Source of the DNA: an uncultured Gammaproteobacteria bacterium
Lineage (GTDB): Bacteria; Pseudomonadota; Gammaproteobacteria; Pseudomonadales; UBA5518
Assembly (NCBI GenBank): GCA_903928015.1
Contig: CAIYPF010000113.1
Coordinates: 1-39,380, forward strand
Reading direction: 5' to 3'
DNA length: 39,380 bases
Position numbers and translations under genes: made by a program. Shown here in pieces: positions 29,202 to 37,756 of the stretch. The stretch's first letter is position 1. Each line of letters starts with the position of its first letter. The notes beneath the pieces are model-generated. The model worked only from the letters and a program-made list of their open reading frames with translations, had not been told where the DNA came from and searched no databases.

Positions 29202-30542
29202 TCAGGCCCGCGGCGCGCGCAGCAGGCTGCGGGCCATCAGCGCGAGCACCGCCACAGCGCCCACGAGCAGCGCCCACATCAGGTAGCGCTGCCACGGTAT
29301 CGGCGCTCTGGCAGGCTCCAGCGCCGCCGTGCCGCCCAGTTCGCGCATCGCGCCGATGCGTGCAGCCTGCACAGCACCGGATCCGCCGGGCATGGACTGC
29401 CAGAGCTTGCCGAGTGCTTGCGGCTCGATCCTGCGCGAGCCACTTCCTGCCGCCAGCGTGTAGGGCCCTGCCCCGCGTGCCAGAAACACCACCTGATCCG
29501 GTACCCAGCCCACCTCGACGGTCGGCACACCTGCGGGAGCAGCGCGCTGTTTTCCTGTCAGCCGAAGGCTCCAGAAACGGTCGCGCGTGAGATCGACGCG
29601 GGCATCACCGTCTTCCAGAAGCGCATCGCCTGTCTTCAGCCGGTACGCGAGCAGACGCCCGCGCGACTGCCAGGCTTTGTCTTCGGCGCTGCGCGAGAGC
29701 AGTTCGAACTCCGCCATGTCGTTGTCGGCGGGCAGCCGCACGCGTATGAGTTCCACCGGCAGCGGCCCGCCGGTATCGAGCAGCCAGCCGCCCGTTGCCG
29801 GGTCCGGTTGCGGTGCGACTGCAGTCCGGATCTCGTTGTCCTGCGTTGAGGGCGAACCGGAGAGCGCGAGCACTGTGCGCAGCGTGATGCCCGGGCCAGC
29901 GTCAAGGCGCAGACGCAGGTAGCGGGCCGGCGCCGCCGGAAGTGCGATGGTGTCCTGCACAAGGCGTTTGCCGTCGCGCTCGAGGTCTGCAAGCGTGGCT
30001 TCCGCGAGCCCTTGCCATGCGCCCAGTTCCGCGCCTGTCTCGAGGCGCGCGTGGCGCATGAAGCCCTCCGTCGCGCCGTCCCAGGCAAGCCGCAGTGCCG
30101 TGATGCCGGCGCTCTCTTCTCCCGCGTCGATGATCCACGCGCTGCTCTCGTCGGCGTCCCGGGTGCCCGCGGGTGTCTCGAGGTGCACCACCGTGCCGCC
30201 CGCGTCCACGCGCAGTTTCAGAGGGCCGGCAATGTGGGCGCCCTGCTGCGCGATCGCGTAGAAGGGCAGGGGGCGTTGCGCAGGCAGCGAGGGATTCTCC
30301 TGCGGACGCTCGAAGGCCTGCGCCACCAGCTGTCCTGCGCTGTTGAAGACGGCGAGATCGGAGAGATCCGCGTGCTGCAGTTGCCGGTAGACGGCAGCGT
30401 CCAGCGACACGCGGTAGGCCGGCGCTGTGGCGCTGGTGCCCAGCTCGAAGCCATTGGCGAAATCCGTTTCCGCGGCAGGCGGCGTGGCGGCAGCGGCAGG
30501 CATCGCTGCCGCGAGGAGCGTCAGGAACGCAAGGATTCTCAT
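29202..30542 (-). CDS. DUF3999 family exported protein
   Basis: The 446-residue protein has a signal peptide (ILAFLTLLAAAMPAAAATP), a long beta-rich extracytoplasmic region with DLSDLAVFNSAGQLVAQAF near residue 60, and one C-terminal membrane helix (about residues 420-440, YLMWALLVGAVAVLALMA). This fits DUF3999, a family of unknown role nearly always encoded beside DUF2339. Its start overlaps the DUF2339 stop by four bases (30539-30542). The pair probably forms an envelope complex. The lectin-like repeats in the middle may bind glycans, but this is only inferred from the beta-sandwich appearance. Confidence 0.82.
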   Translation of the reverse strand: MRILAFLTLLAAAMPAAAATPPAAETDFANGFELGTSATAPAYRVSLDAAVYRQLQHADLSDLAVFNSAGQLVAQAFERPQENPSLPAQRPLPFYAIAQQGAHIAGPLKLRVDAGGTVVHLETPAGTRDADESSAWIIDAGEESAGITALRLAWDGATEGFMRHARLETGAELGAWQGLAEATLADLERDGKRLVQDTIALPAAPARYLRLRLDAGPGITLRTVLALSGSPSTQDNEIRTAVAPQPDPATGGWLLDTGGPLPVELIRVRLPADNDMAEFELLSRSAEDKAWQSRGRLLAYRLKTGDALLEDGDARVDLTRDRFWSLRLTGKQRAAPAGVPTVEVGWVPDQVVFLARGAGPYTLAAGSGSRRIEPQALGKLWQSMPGGSGAVQAARIGAMRELGGTAALEPARAPIPWQRYLMWALLVGAVAVLALMARSLLRAPRA

Positions 30543-33175
30543 GGTGTGCTTTCCTCCGCGCGCCGCGGCGGTGCCGGCGACAGGAAACCGATCAGCAGCA
30601 TCAGCGCGCCGGCGGCGATGAACGAGACGATGCGGGCCACGGTGCCGCGATCACCCAGATCCACGAAAAAGAGCTTGGCGACCAGTGCGCCGAGAAGCGC
30701 TGCGCCGCAGACCCACAACGAACGCCGGCCGCGCCGCGTTGCAAAGACCATCAGCGCGAGTGAGCAGATGCCCCAGACCACCGAGATGCTGCCCTGGAAC
30801 GTCGACGAGCGGTGCAGTTCACCGAGACCGTAGGGCACCGCCGCGAGATGGTGCACCGCGCGCGCCGTTGCGATGTTGATCGCGGCGAATGCCGTCACGC
30901 CTGCCGCGCGGGGCAACCAGCGCTGCCATGCCGCGTCCGGCGTGTAACCGCTGCTCTCCACGCTGCGCCACCACAGCGTGACCGCGAGCAGCGTGCCTGC
31001 CGTGGCGAGTTCGAGCGGGTTCAGCAAGGGCATGAAGGCAAGCGGCGCTGCCGAGCCGTCGTTTCCGGCGAAGAGCAGCACGAGCGCCAGGCCCGCCACT
31101 GCAACGGGAAGCAGCGCGCTGCCCATGTAGACCGGCGCGAAACGCAGCACCGGCCATTGCAGCCGCCTTCCCCGCGCGGGCAGCAGCACCAGCGCGCAGA
31201 CAATGGGTAGCAGCCAGAGCGCGAGTTCCCAGCCGCGTGACAGTTGCCATGTCCACTGTGCGCTCCACGCCAGCGCCCATCCCGCCACGAAGACCAGCAG
31301 CCACAGTGAGAGCGCGTGGCCGCGCTGCAGCCATCGCTCGGAAAGCCGCTCTTCGGCGAGTTTCAGTGCGTGCCAGCAGGCCGCAAGGGCCGCGCACCAA
31401 CCGAGCCAGCGCAGCTCCGCGACCGGGCCCGCACCGTCCGCTGCCTCAGCAATGGCGCGCAGCGCGAGAAGCACGGGCAGTGCCGCTGCGGCTGCGATTG
31501 CGCCCGTCCAGTGTCTTGGTCGCGCGAGACCTGCGAGTACCACCGCAGATGCGGCCTGGAAGAGCAGCGTGGCTCCGGTGGCCTGTGCGCCTGCATGGCG
31601 GGCAATCTCGCCATCGCCTGATATCAGCCACCAGCCAACTCCCCAGAGAAGCAGCAGCGTGCTGTTGTAGCGCTCCCCGGGGCGCAGCTCTGCGGCGCCG
31701 CGCGCGAGCAGGCAGCTCGAGGCGAGCGCGCCCACACCGATCATGGCGCCGCCGAGGAAGCGCGTATTCAGGAACGGAAGTGCATCGTCATGCGTTGCGC
31801 TCCCGTGCAGCAGGAAGGCAATTGCCGCAGCCACCTGCAGCAGTGCCCCTGCCATGCGCGCCAGCGGCCTGCGCTGGCGCAGGCCAATCCAGACGAGTCC
31901 CGTGCCCTCCAGCGCCCAGGCGGCCGCCGTGAGCTGCCCCTCGAAGGCGAGCGGTATCGCGATGCTGATGGCCAGCACGCCGAGCGCGAGCAGCGCGTCG
32001 GTGAAGGTGTCCAGTTCGCCGCGCCGCTGGCGCTGCAGCCACGCGGCACAGCCGAGATAGGCCACGCCCATCCCCACCGCGCTCCAGGCCTCGGCGAAGG
32101 GAATGTCCGATACCAGCCGGGATTGCAGCGAGAACACCACTGCGGGCAGCCCGAAGACCAGCGTGCCGTCCACGCGTCCGCGCAGATCAGGTGTGTGGCG
32201 CAGCGCGAACAGCACCGACACGGCGAGGTACAGCGCGAAGAAGAACACCAGGAAGGGCTCCACACTCGCGAAAAATCCGGGCTGGTAAAAGCTGTAACCC
32301 CAGTGGCTTCCGATCACGAAGGTGAACAGGAAACCGGTGAGGTTCAGTGAGCGCCACGCCCGGAACCACGCCACGCCCACGATGCCGAGGTTGAGCAAGG
32401 CGTAGTAGCCGAAGAGCATCACGTGGCTGCCCTCGCCGGTGGAGGCCAGCACCGGCGCGAGGAAGCCGCCTGCCGCCCCCAGCGTGGCGAGTGCGCGCGA
32501 GTCCTGTCGCACGGCAAGCACGCCCGAGAGCACCACGACCGCCACCATCAGCACGAAGCAGGCAGCGGCGGGCAACACCTGGTAGAGCCGTGTTGCCGCA
32601 AAGGCCGTGAGGTAGAGCAGGCCCACGCCCGCGCCCTGCAGCAGCAGCCCGAACGCTGCTCGCACGCCGCGCATCCTGAAGCCCGTGAGCAGCAGCGCGA
32701 TCGCCGCTGCGGCGGTGCCGGCAAGGCGCACTTCCACCGGCAGCGCATTGCGGTCGATGGCGTACTTCAGCAGGAAAGCCACGCCGAAGAACAACAGCAG
32801 CACGCCCGCCTTGGCGACGACGTTGCCGGTGGTGGCGTACTGGCGGATGGCAGCAAAGGCCCTGGTGAGAGCGGAATCCACCGGTGCGGGTCGCATCGGC
32901 GCAATGACCGGCTGCGCGGCTTCCAGCGGCGCTGCCGGTCCCGCACTCGCAGCGTTATCCGGTTGTGCCTCAGGCATCGGGGCCGCCGCGGGCCCTGCAG
33001 TCCGCGCCGCTTGCGCCTGTGATTCCAGCCGGAGCAGCCGGTCGCTCATGCGCATCTGGTTGCCGGCAACGAGCCCCAGCACCGCCCCGAAAACCAGACC
33101 GCCGATGCCGAAACTCCCGCCGCCCACGCCGCCGAGCAGCAACATGAAAAACAGCGTCATCACCACGTGCAGCAT
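30539..33175 (-). CDS. DUF2339 family polytopic membrane protein
   Basis: The 878-residue protein has an N-terminal glycine-rich membrane hairpin, a coiled segment (RMSDRLLRLESQAQAART), a Pro/Ala linker and then over twenty hydrophobic segments. AKAGVLLLFFGVAFLLKYAIDRN near residue 120 is typical of DUF2339. The function of the family is unknown; proposals include envelope polysaccharide or lipid handling. It starts 11 bases after the stop of the Ddn-like gene and overlaps the DUF3999 gene downstream, forming a three-gene operon. Its size is normal for the family. Confidence 0.85.
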   Translation of the reverse strand: MLHVVMTLFFMLLLGGVGGGSFGIGGLVFGAVLGLVAGNQMRMSDRLLRLESQAQAARTAGPAAAPMPEAQPDNAASAGPAAPLEAAQPVIAPMRPAPVDSALTRAFAAIRQYATTGNVVAKAGVLLLFFGVAFLLKYAIDRNALPVEVRLAGTAAAAIALLLTGFRMRGVRAAFGLLLQGAGVGLLYLTAFAATRLYQVLPAAACFVLMVAVVVLSGVLAVRQDSRALATLGAAGGFLAPVLASTGEGSHVMLFGYYALLNLGIVGVAWFRAWRSLNLTGFLFTFVIGSHWGYSFYQPGFFASVEPFLVFFFALYLAVSVLFALRHTPDLRGRVDGTLVFGLPAVVFSLQSRLVSDIPFAEAWSAVGMGVAYLGCAAWLQRQRRGELDTFTDALLALGVLAISIAIPLAFEGQLTAAAWALEGTGLVWIGLRQRRPLARMAGALLQVAAAIAFLLHGSATHDDALPFLNTRFLGGAMIGVGALASSCLLARGAAELRPGERYNSTLLLLWGVGWWLISGDGEIARHAGAQATGATLLFQAASAVVLAGLARPRHWTGAIAAAAALPVLLALRAIAEAADGAGPVAELRWLGWCAALAACWHALKLAEERLSERWLQRGHALSLWLLVFVAGWALAWSAQWTWQLSRGWELALWLLPIVCALVLLPARGRRLQWPVLRFAPVYMGSALLPVAVAGLALVLLFAGNDGSAAPLAFMPLLNPLELATAGTLLAVTLWWRSVESSGYTPDAAWQRWLPRAAGVTAFAAINIATARAVHHLAAVPYGLGELHRSSTFQGSISVVWGICSLALMVFATRRGRRSLWVCGAALLGALVAKLFFVDLGDRGTVARIVSFIAAGALMLLIGFLSPAPPRRAEESTP

Positions 33176-33186
33176 CTCTGGCTGTC

Positions 33187-33636
33187 TCAGGCGGGTTCAA
33201 GGATCACCACGGGAATCTCCCGCGTGGTGATCGACTGGTAGTGCGCGTAGGTGGGTACGCGTGCGAGCAGTTCCGCCCACAACGCTGCACGCTCCTCGCC
33301 GCCGGACACGCGGGCACGCGCGTCAAAGGCCCTGCGCGAGATCCATACGCGCACGGCCGGATCGGCGCGCAGGTTCGTGACCCATGCGGGGTCGGTGGGC
33401 ATGCCGCCCTTGCTGCCGACCACCAGGAGTTTGCCGTCGATCCGGAAGTAGGGAAGCGCGGCCTGACGGCGTGCGCCGCTCTTCCTGCCGCGGGTCTCCA
33501 GCAGGAGCGCTGGCTGCGCCTCGAAACCCGCTTGCCGCGCGAAGATGCGATTCAGCAGGGAATGGCCGGTCCAGCGCACGAGCGCGCGATCGAGGCGGAG
33601 CCCGGCCGGTGACATCAGCATCTTCAACAGAGACAT
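33187..33636 (-). CDS. Deazaflavin-dependent nitroreductase (Ddn) family protein
   Basis: The frame opens at 33855, but the ATG at 33636 with AGGA eight bases upstream gives a standard 149-residue protein; longer starts would overlap murI. The blocks LLLETRGRKSG, FRIDGKLLVVGSKGG and PAWVTNLRADPAVRVW match the Ddn/DUF385 family, split-barrel proteins that in mycobacteria use coenzyme F420 to reduce quinones or nitro compounds. Whether this organism makes F420 cannot be judged here; flavin or haem-type binding is an alternative. It heads the operon with DUF2339 and DUF3999. Confidence 0.82.
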   Translation of the reverse strand: MSLLKMLMSPAGLRLDRALVRWTGHSLLNRIFARQAGFEAQPALLLETRGRKSGARRQAALPYFRIDGKLLVVGSKGGMPTDPAWVTNLRADPAVRVWISRRAFDARARVSGGEERAALWAELLARVPTYAHYQSITTREIPVVILEPA

Positions 33637-33670
33637 CGACGGATTCCTGCCCGGCGTGAACCAGCCACTG

Positions 33671-33699
33671 ACCCTAGCACCGTCACGGTGGCGCAACAA
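33671..33699 (-). promoter_or_regulatory. Possible sigma-70 promoter of the Ddn-like operon
   Basis: On the minus strand TTGTTG (33694-33699) and TAGGGT (33671-33676) are separated by exactly 17 bases, and the -10 ends about 34 bases before the ATG at 33636. Each box matches the consensus only partly, so this is a weak prediction. Confidence 0.25.
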
Positions 33700-33775
33700 T
33701 CGCCCCGGCATTGCCGCTGCCGCCGCGCGCTGGCTACCATGCGAGGACTCCCCCGCTGAAGGTTTGCAGCGCACC

Positions 33776-34606
33776 ATGAACCCGGCCGCGCCCGTGGGTG
33801 TATTCGATTCCGGCGTCGGCGGGCTCTCGGTGCTGCGCGAGATGCGCGCGCTCATGCCCTCGCTCGACGTGCTCTACCTCTCCGATGCCCGCTTCCTGCC
33901 CTACGGCGACAAGGACGAGTCTTTCGTACTCGCGCGCTCCCTCGCGGCTGCGGATTTCCTGGTCGCCCACGGCGCCCGCGCGCTGGTGGTGGCATGCAAT
34001 ACCGCCACCGCAGCCGCGGTGCCTGCGCTGCGCGAGCGCCACAACCTCCCCGTTGTGGGCATCGAGCCCGCCGTGAAGCCCGCAGCAGCCGCCACGCGCA
34101 GCGGCATCGTCGGCATCCTCGCCACGGCGAGCACGCTGCAGAGCCGGCGCTACGCGGAACTGCTCGAGCGCTTCGGCGGCTTCGCCCGCGTGATCGGCCA
34201 GCCCTGTCCGGGGCTGGTCGAACGCGTGGAGGCGGGCGATCTCGATGGCCCGGAGACGTCGGCCCTGCTCCTGCGGTACCTGCAGCCGCTGCTTGATGCC
34301 GGCGCCGACACCCTCGTGCTCGGATGCACCCACTATCCCTTCCTGCGTCCCCTGATCGAAGGTCTCGCCGGCCCCGATGTGCGCGTGGTCGACCCCTCGG
34401 GCGCGGTCGCCCGCCGTCTGCAGGACGTGTTGGGGGATGCCATCGGGGGCGGCGGCAGCCTGCGTGTTTTCACCACGGGTGATGCAGTGGCGCAAGCAGC
34501 GCTGATGAGCCGCTTGCTGGCGGCTCCCGTCACCGTGCAAGCGATTGCGCTTGCCGAACAACAGGGCGCCGAAGAAAAACGGGGTCAGACCCCATTTCCT
34601 GCGTAA
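33776..34606 (+). CDS. murI: Glutamate racemase
   Basis: From the ATG at 33776 the protein has 276 residues with the racemase pattern: FDSGVGGLSVL (Asp11), the two catalytic cysteines Cys74 (VACNTATA) and Cys184 (GCTHYPFL), and YLSDARFLPYG. It interconverts L- and D-glutamate for peptidoglycan in the cytoplasm. The last eight residues or so (RGQTPFPA) and the stop codon are encoded by a GGGGTCAGACCCC repeat, so the C-terminus appears to have been replaced or extended by repeat insertion. The fold ends before this, so activity should be kept. AAGG lies upstream of the start, but spacing is long. Confidence 0.93.
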   Translation: MNPAAPVGVFDSGVGGLSVLREMRALMPSLDVLYLSDARFLPYGDKDESFVLARSLAAADFLVAHGARALVVACNTATAAAVPALRERHNLPVVGIEPAVKPAAAATRSGIVGILATASTLQSRRYAELLERFGGFARVIGQPCPGLVERVEAGDLDGPETSALLLRYLQPLLDAGADTLVLGCTHYPFLRPLIEGLAGPDVRVVDPSGAVARRLQDVLGDAIGGGGSLRVFTTGDAVAQAALMSRLLAAPVTVQAIALAEQQGAEEKRGQTPFPA

Positions 34607-34634
34607 AAACGGGGTCTGCCCCGGATTTTCGCGA
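34575..34634. repeat. Paired GGGGTC-type palindromic repeat units
   Basis: Two similar 30-base units stand head to tail. The first has GGGGTCAGACCCC at 34581-34593; the second has GGGGTCTGCCCC at 34611-34622. Each is preceded by AAAAAC. CAGACCCC in unit one can also pair with GGGGTCTG in unit two (34586-34593 with 34611-34618). This motif class is scattered through many proteobacterial genomes, often near REP-associated transposases. No transposase is present here. The first unit lies within the murI reading frame. Confidence 0.8.
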
Positions 34635-34661
34635 TTCCATTTCCGGAACGACGGAGGAGTG

Positions 34662-35162
34662 ATGGCAGAGGCACTGACGGTCTGGTCGCTGGAGATGCTC
34701 GATCCTGCGCAACTGCGTCCGGCGGCGCGGCAGGCCGCGCTCGAGACCCGCGAATGCACCTTGCCGCAATGGGAGCTGAACCGGTTCCTCTACCAGCTGG
34801 TGGGCGCGCCCTGGCAGTGGCACGCCAAGCTCGGCTGGAGCGAGGAGCAGTGGCGGGCGTGGACCGGGAACCCGGATCTGCGCACCTGGATCGCCTGGCA
34901 CAGCGGCACCATCGCGGGTTACTACGAGTTGCACCGCCAGAGCGGCGACAGCGTGGAGATCGCCTATTTCGGGCTTGCGCCGCGCTTCATCGGCAAGGGA
35001 CTGGGCGGGGACATGCTCGGCCGCTGCATCGCCGATGCCTGGGCGCTCGGTGCTCGCCGCGTATGGGTGCACACCTGTTCGCTGGATCATCCCTCGGCGC
35101 TCGCCAACTACCAGTCGCGCGGGCTGAAGATTTTTTCCGAGGAACAACACGCAAAAAGCTGA
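34662..35162 (+). CDS. GNAT family N-acetyltransferase
   Basis: GGAGGAG just before the ATG at 34662 sets the start; the upstream part of the frame is only the repeat read in frame. The 166-residue protein has the GNAT core: a strand TIAGYYEL, then [22 protein letters not shown] with the acetyl-CoA pyrophosphate loop, and the C-terminal [16 protein letters not shown]. It transfers an acetyl group from acetyl-CoA to an unknown amine. A gap of 55 bases separates it from murI, so they may be co-transcribed unless the repeat terminates transcription. Confidence 0.85.
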   Translation: MAEALTVWSLEMLDPAQLRPAARQAALETRECTLPQWELNRFLYQLVGAPWQWHAKLGWSEEQWRAWTGNPDLRTWIAWHSGTIAGYYELHRQSGDSVEIAYFGLAPRFIGKGLGGDMLGRCIADAWALGARRVWVHTCSLDHPSALANYQSRGLKIFSEEQHAKS

Positions 35163-35247
35163 TCTGGAGCAATACACCGGCGGCCGTGCCCGGCCGCGGA
35201 CCGGATCCGGCGTGGGACACTTCCACGGTGGTCCCAGGGCACGACGC

Positions 35248-36792
35248 ATGCGAACAAACCTTCCCGTCACCGGCCGCGAATACGTGGTGCACCCCGATAC
35301 CATCCTGGTCTCGGCCACCGATCTCGAGAGCCGCATCACCCACTGCAACCGCGCCTTCGTCGACGTGAGTGGCTACAGCCCCGAGGAACTCCTCGGGCAG
35401 CACCACAACATGGTCCGTCACCCTGAAATGCCCCAAGAAGGTTTCCGCGACCTCTGGGACACCATCGAGGCGGGAAAACCCTGGACTGCGCTGGTCAGGA
35501 ACCGCCGCAAGAACGGCGACCACTACTGGGTGCGCGCCAACGTCACTCCCATCCTCGATGGCGATCGTGTCACCGGTTATCTCTCGGTGCGCACCATTCC
35601 CTCGCGCGAGGAAGTGGCTGCCACCGAGCCGCTCTACGCCGCGCTCCGGGAAGCCGAAAAAGCAGGCAAGCTCACGGTGCGCCTCGAAGGTGGTTTTCTG
35701 CATCCGGTCGGATGGCGGCGTGCAGTGCAGCGCGGTTGGCAGGGCTGCATCGAGCACCAGCGCGTGCTGTGGTACGTGCTGCTTGCCACGCTGCCCTTCG
35801 GTCTTGCCAACGCTTTCGGCAGCACTGCCGCGCTCACGCTTGGCGCCGTTGCTGCGACCGCGCTCGCGGTGCTCGCCCGGCGCCGCGAGCGCGCGCCACT
35901 CCTGCGCGCCATCGGGCTCGCCAACCGTCTCGCGGCCGGGGATCTGCGCCAGCGCGTGCTCGCCGAGCGCAACGACCTCGAGGGGCAGTTGATGCGCGCA
36001 CTGAACCAGGTGGGCGTCAACCTTTACGCGGTGGTCTCGGATGCCCGCAGCGAAGTCGACGACATGCAGAGCGCCTCCGAGGAGATCGCGCGCGGCAACC
36101 AGGATCTCTCGACACGCACCGAGAACACGGCGAGCAATCTCGAACAGACTGCCGCCGCCATGCACCAGCTCGCCAGTTCCGCACGCAACAGCGCCGAGAC
36201 CGTCGGGCGCTGCGCCGAAAACAGCCGCAACGTGCTTGTCAGCGTCGAGAGCAGCACCAGCAGCGTGAGCGCGATGGGTCAGGCCATGGACCTGATTGCC
36301 GAGTCCTCGGGACGGATATCCGGCATGATCGAGCTCATCAACCAGATCACCTTCCAGACCAACCTGCTGGCGCTCAATGCAGCCGTCGAGGCTGCCCGCG
36401 CGGGCGAATCCGGACGTGGCTTTGCCGTTGTGGCGAGTGAGGTGCGCTCGCTCGCCAGCCGCACTGCCGCCGCCTCCAACGAGATCCGCGACATGGTGCG
36501 CGCGGCGACTGCCAGCATCGATGCCGGCACCCGTCGCGCCGCCGAGGCGGGAAGCGCCATGGAGGAGGTCCGCAGCTCCATTGCGCAGAACAACGAGCTC
36601 GTTTCCTCTATCCTCACGGTGGTCGACGAAGAGATGAGCGGCATCGGGCAGGCGAACGAGGCGATAGACCAGATCGACCGCCTGACGCAGCAGAACGCCG
36701 CGATGGTCGAGCAACTCGCGGCTGCTGCGCAGGCCTTGCGCGGGCAGTGCCGACTGGTGCTTGATTCGATGAGTGTGTTCCGCCTGAAGTAG
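35248..36792 (+). CDS. aer: Aerotaxis receptor, Aer-like methyl-accepting chemotaxis protein
   Basis: From the ATG at 35248 the protein has 514 residues and opens [14 protein letters not shown], as in Aer. The PAS domain (about 15-120) has the FAD-pocket-type blocks [10 protein letters not shown] and [18 protein letters not shown] hydrophobic hairpin follows at about 170-210, then a HAMP-like linker and the signalling coiled coil with the conserved tip [23 protein letters not shown] near residue 370. It senses redox or oxygen through FAD and signals to CheA. It lacks an obvious C-terminal CheR-binding pentapeptide, as is usual in Aer. No che genes lie nearby. Confidence 0.9.
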   Translation: MRTNLPVTGREYVVHPDTILVSATDLESRITHCNRAFVDVSGYSPEELLGQHHNMVRHPEMPQEGFRDLWDTIEAGKPWTALVRNRRKNGDHYWVRANVTPILDGDRVTGYLSVRTIPSREEVAATEPLYAALREAEKAGKLTVRLEGGFLHPVGWRRAVQRGWQGCIEHQRVLWYVLLATLPFGLANAFGSTAALTLGAVAATALAVLARRRERAPLLRAIGLANRLAAGDLRQRVLAERNDLEGQLMRALNQVGVNLYAVVSDARSEVDDMQSASEEIARGNQDLSTRTENTASNLEQTAAAMHQLASSARNSAETVGRCAENSRNVLVSVESSTSSVSAMGQAMDLIAESSGRISGMIELINQITFQTNLLALNAAVEAARAGESGRGFAVVASEVRSLASRTAAASNEIRDMVRAATASIDAGTRRAAEAGSAMEEVRSSIAQNNELVSSILTVVDEEMSGIGQANEAIDQIDRLTQQNAAMVEQLAAAAQALRGQCRLVLDSMSVFRLK

Positions 36793-36800
36793 GAGTTTCC

Positions 36801-37670
36801 ATGAGCATTCGCCCGCGCCGCTCGGCGCTGTACATGCCGGGCTCGAATCCGCGTGCGCTGGAAAAAGCCCGCGAACTGCCCGCCGACGTGCTGATACTGG
36901 ATCTCGAGGACGCCGTGGCTCCCGAACGCAAGGAAGAGGCCCGCGCCCAGGTGATCGCGGCGATTGCGGCCGGCGGCTACGGCGAGCGCGAGTTGCTCGT
37001 GCGCTGCAACGCGCTCGACACGCCCTGGGGGGCTGATGATCTGCGCGCACTCGCCCGTGCCGGGGCCGATGGTCTGGTGCTCTCCAAGGTGAATACCGCC
37101 GCGGATGTGCACGCTGTCGCACGCATCCTCGACGAGGCGGGCGCTCCCGGCGAGCCTGCGCTGTGGATCATGGCCGAGACCGCGCGCTGCATCCTCGATA
37201 TCGACGCCGTGGCCGGTGCGCACCGTCGGCTGCGCGGCATCCTGATGGGCACCTCCGACCTCGCGCGCGAGTGCCGCATCCGCCACACGCCGGAGCGGCT
37301 GGGATTCCTCACCGCGCTCAGCCTGTGCGTGCTGGCGGCGCGAGCACACGGCCTCGAAATCCTGGACGGCGTGCACCTCGATCTTGACGATGCGGCAGGC
37401 CTCGAGCGGCATTGCCAGCAGGGCCGCGACCTTGGTTTCGATGGCAAGACGCTTATCCACCCGAAGCAACTCGCGGCGGCGAACGCGGTGTTCTCTCCCT
37501 CGGCCGAGGGGCTGACGCGTGCCCGCAAGATCATTGACGCCTGGCAGCAGGCAACCGCCGCCGGCAAAGCCGTGGTGGTGGTGGACGGGCGTCTGGTCGA
37601 GAACCTGCACGTGCAGGAGGCGGAGCGGGATCTGGAACTCGCGGAGCGTATCTCTCGCGTGGGCTGGTGA
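36801..37670 (+). CDS. CitE-like / HpcH-HpaI family lyase
   Basis: The 289-residue protein has the CitE-like TIM barrel: RSALYMPGSNPRALEKA, LILDLEDAV (acidic metal ligand), LVRCNALDTPWG, GTSDLAREC and DGKTLIHPKQL. Relatives cleave or hydrolyse beta-hydroxyacyl-CoA compounds such as malyl-CoA, methylmalyl-CoA, citramalyl-CoA or citryl-CoA. No citrate lyase alpha or gamma genes are present, so it is a stand-alone CitE-like enzyme. It begins eight bases after aer with an AGGAG leader, so it may share its transcript despite the unrelated role. Substrate undetermined. Confidence 0.87.
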   Translation: MSIRPRRSALYMPGSNPRALEKARELPADVLILDLEDAVAPERKEEARAQVIAAIAAGGYGERELLVRCNALDTPWGADDLRALARAGADGLVLSKVNTAADVHAVARILDEAGAPGEPALWIMAETARCILDIDAVAGAHRRLRGILMGTSDLARECRIRHTPERLGFLTALSLCVLAARAHGLEILDGVHLDLDDAAGLERHCQQGRDLGFDGKTLIHPKQLAAANAVFSPSAEGLTRARKIIDAWQQATAAGKAVVVVDGRLVENLHVQEAERDLELAERISRVGW

Positions 37671-37699
37671 CCGCTGCCCGCGGAGCATCACGAGCTGCC

Positions 37700-37734
37700 G
37701 TCGCGGGCCGGCAGGAGCGGGCCATGCCCGCGAC
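37700..37734. terminator. GC-rich inverted repeat between convergent genes, weak terminator candidate
   Basis: GTCGCGGGC at 37700-37708 pairs with GCCCGCGAC at 37726-37734 around a 17-base loop. It lies in the 86-base gap between the stops at 37670 and 37757. There is no T-run and the loop is large, so a terminator role is uncertain. Confidence 0.3.
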
Positions 37735-37756
37735 TCCCGACGCGTCTGCGTCGCTC

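Noticed and set aside
34545..34661. Longer N-terminus for the GNAT protein
   Set aside because: The extension is only a translation of the murI end and the GGGGTC repeats; a strong GGAGGAG site precedes the ATG at 34662.
34987..37122. Minus-strand open frame of 711 codons
   Set aside because: It runs antisense to the GNAT, aer and CitE-like genes, all of which carry conserved motifs.
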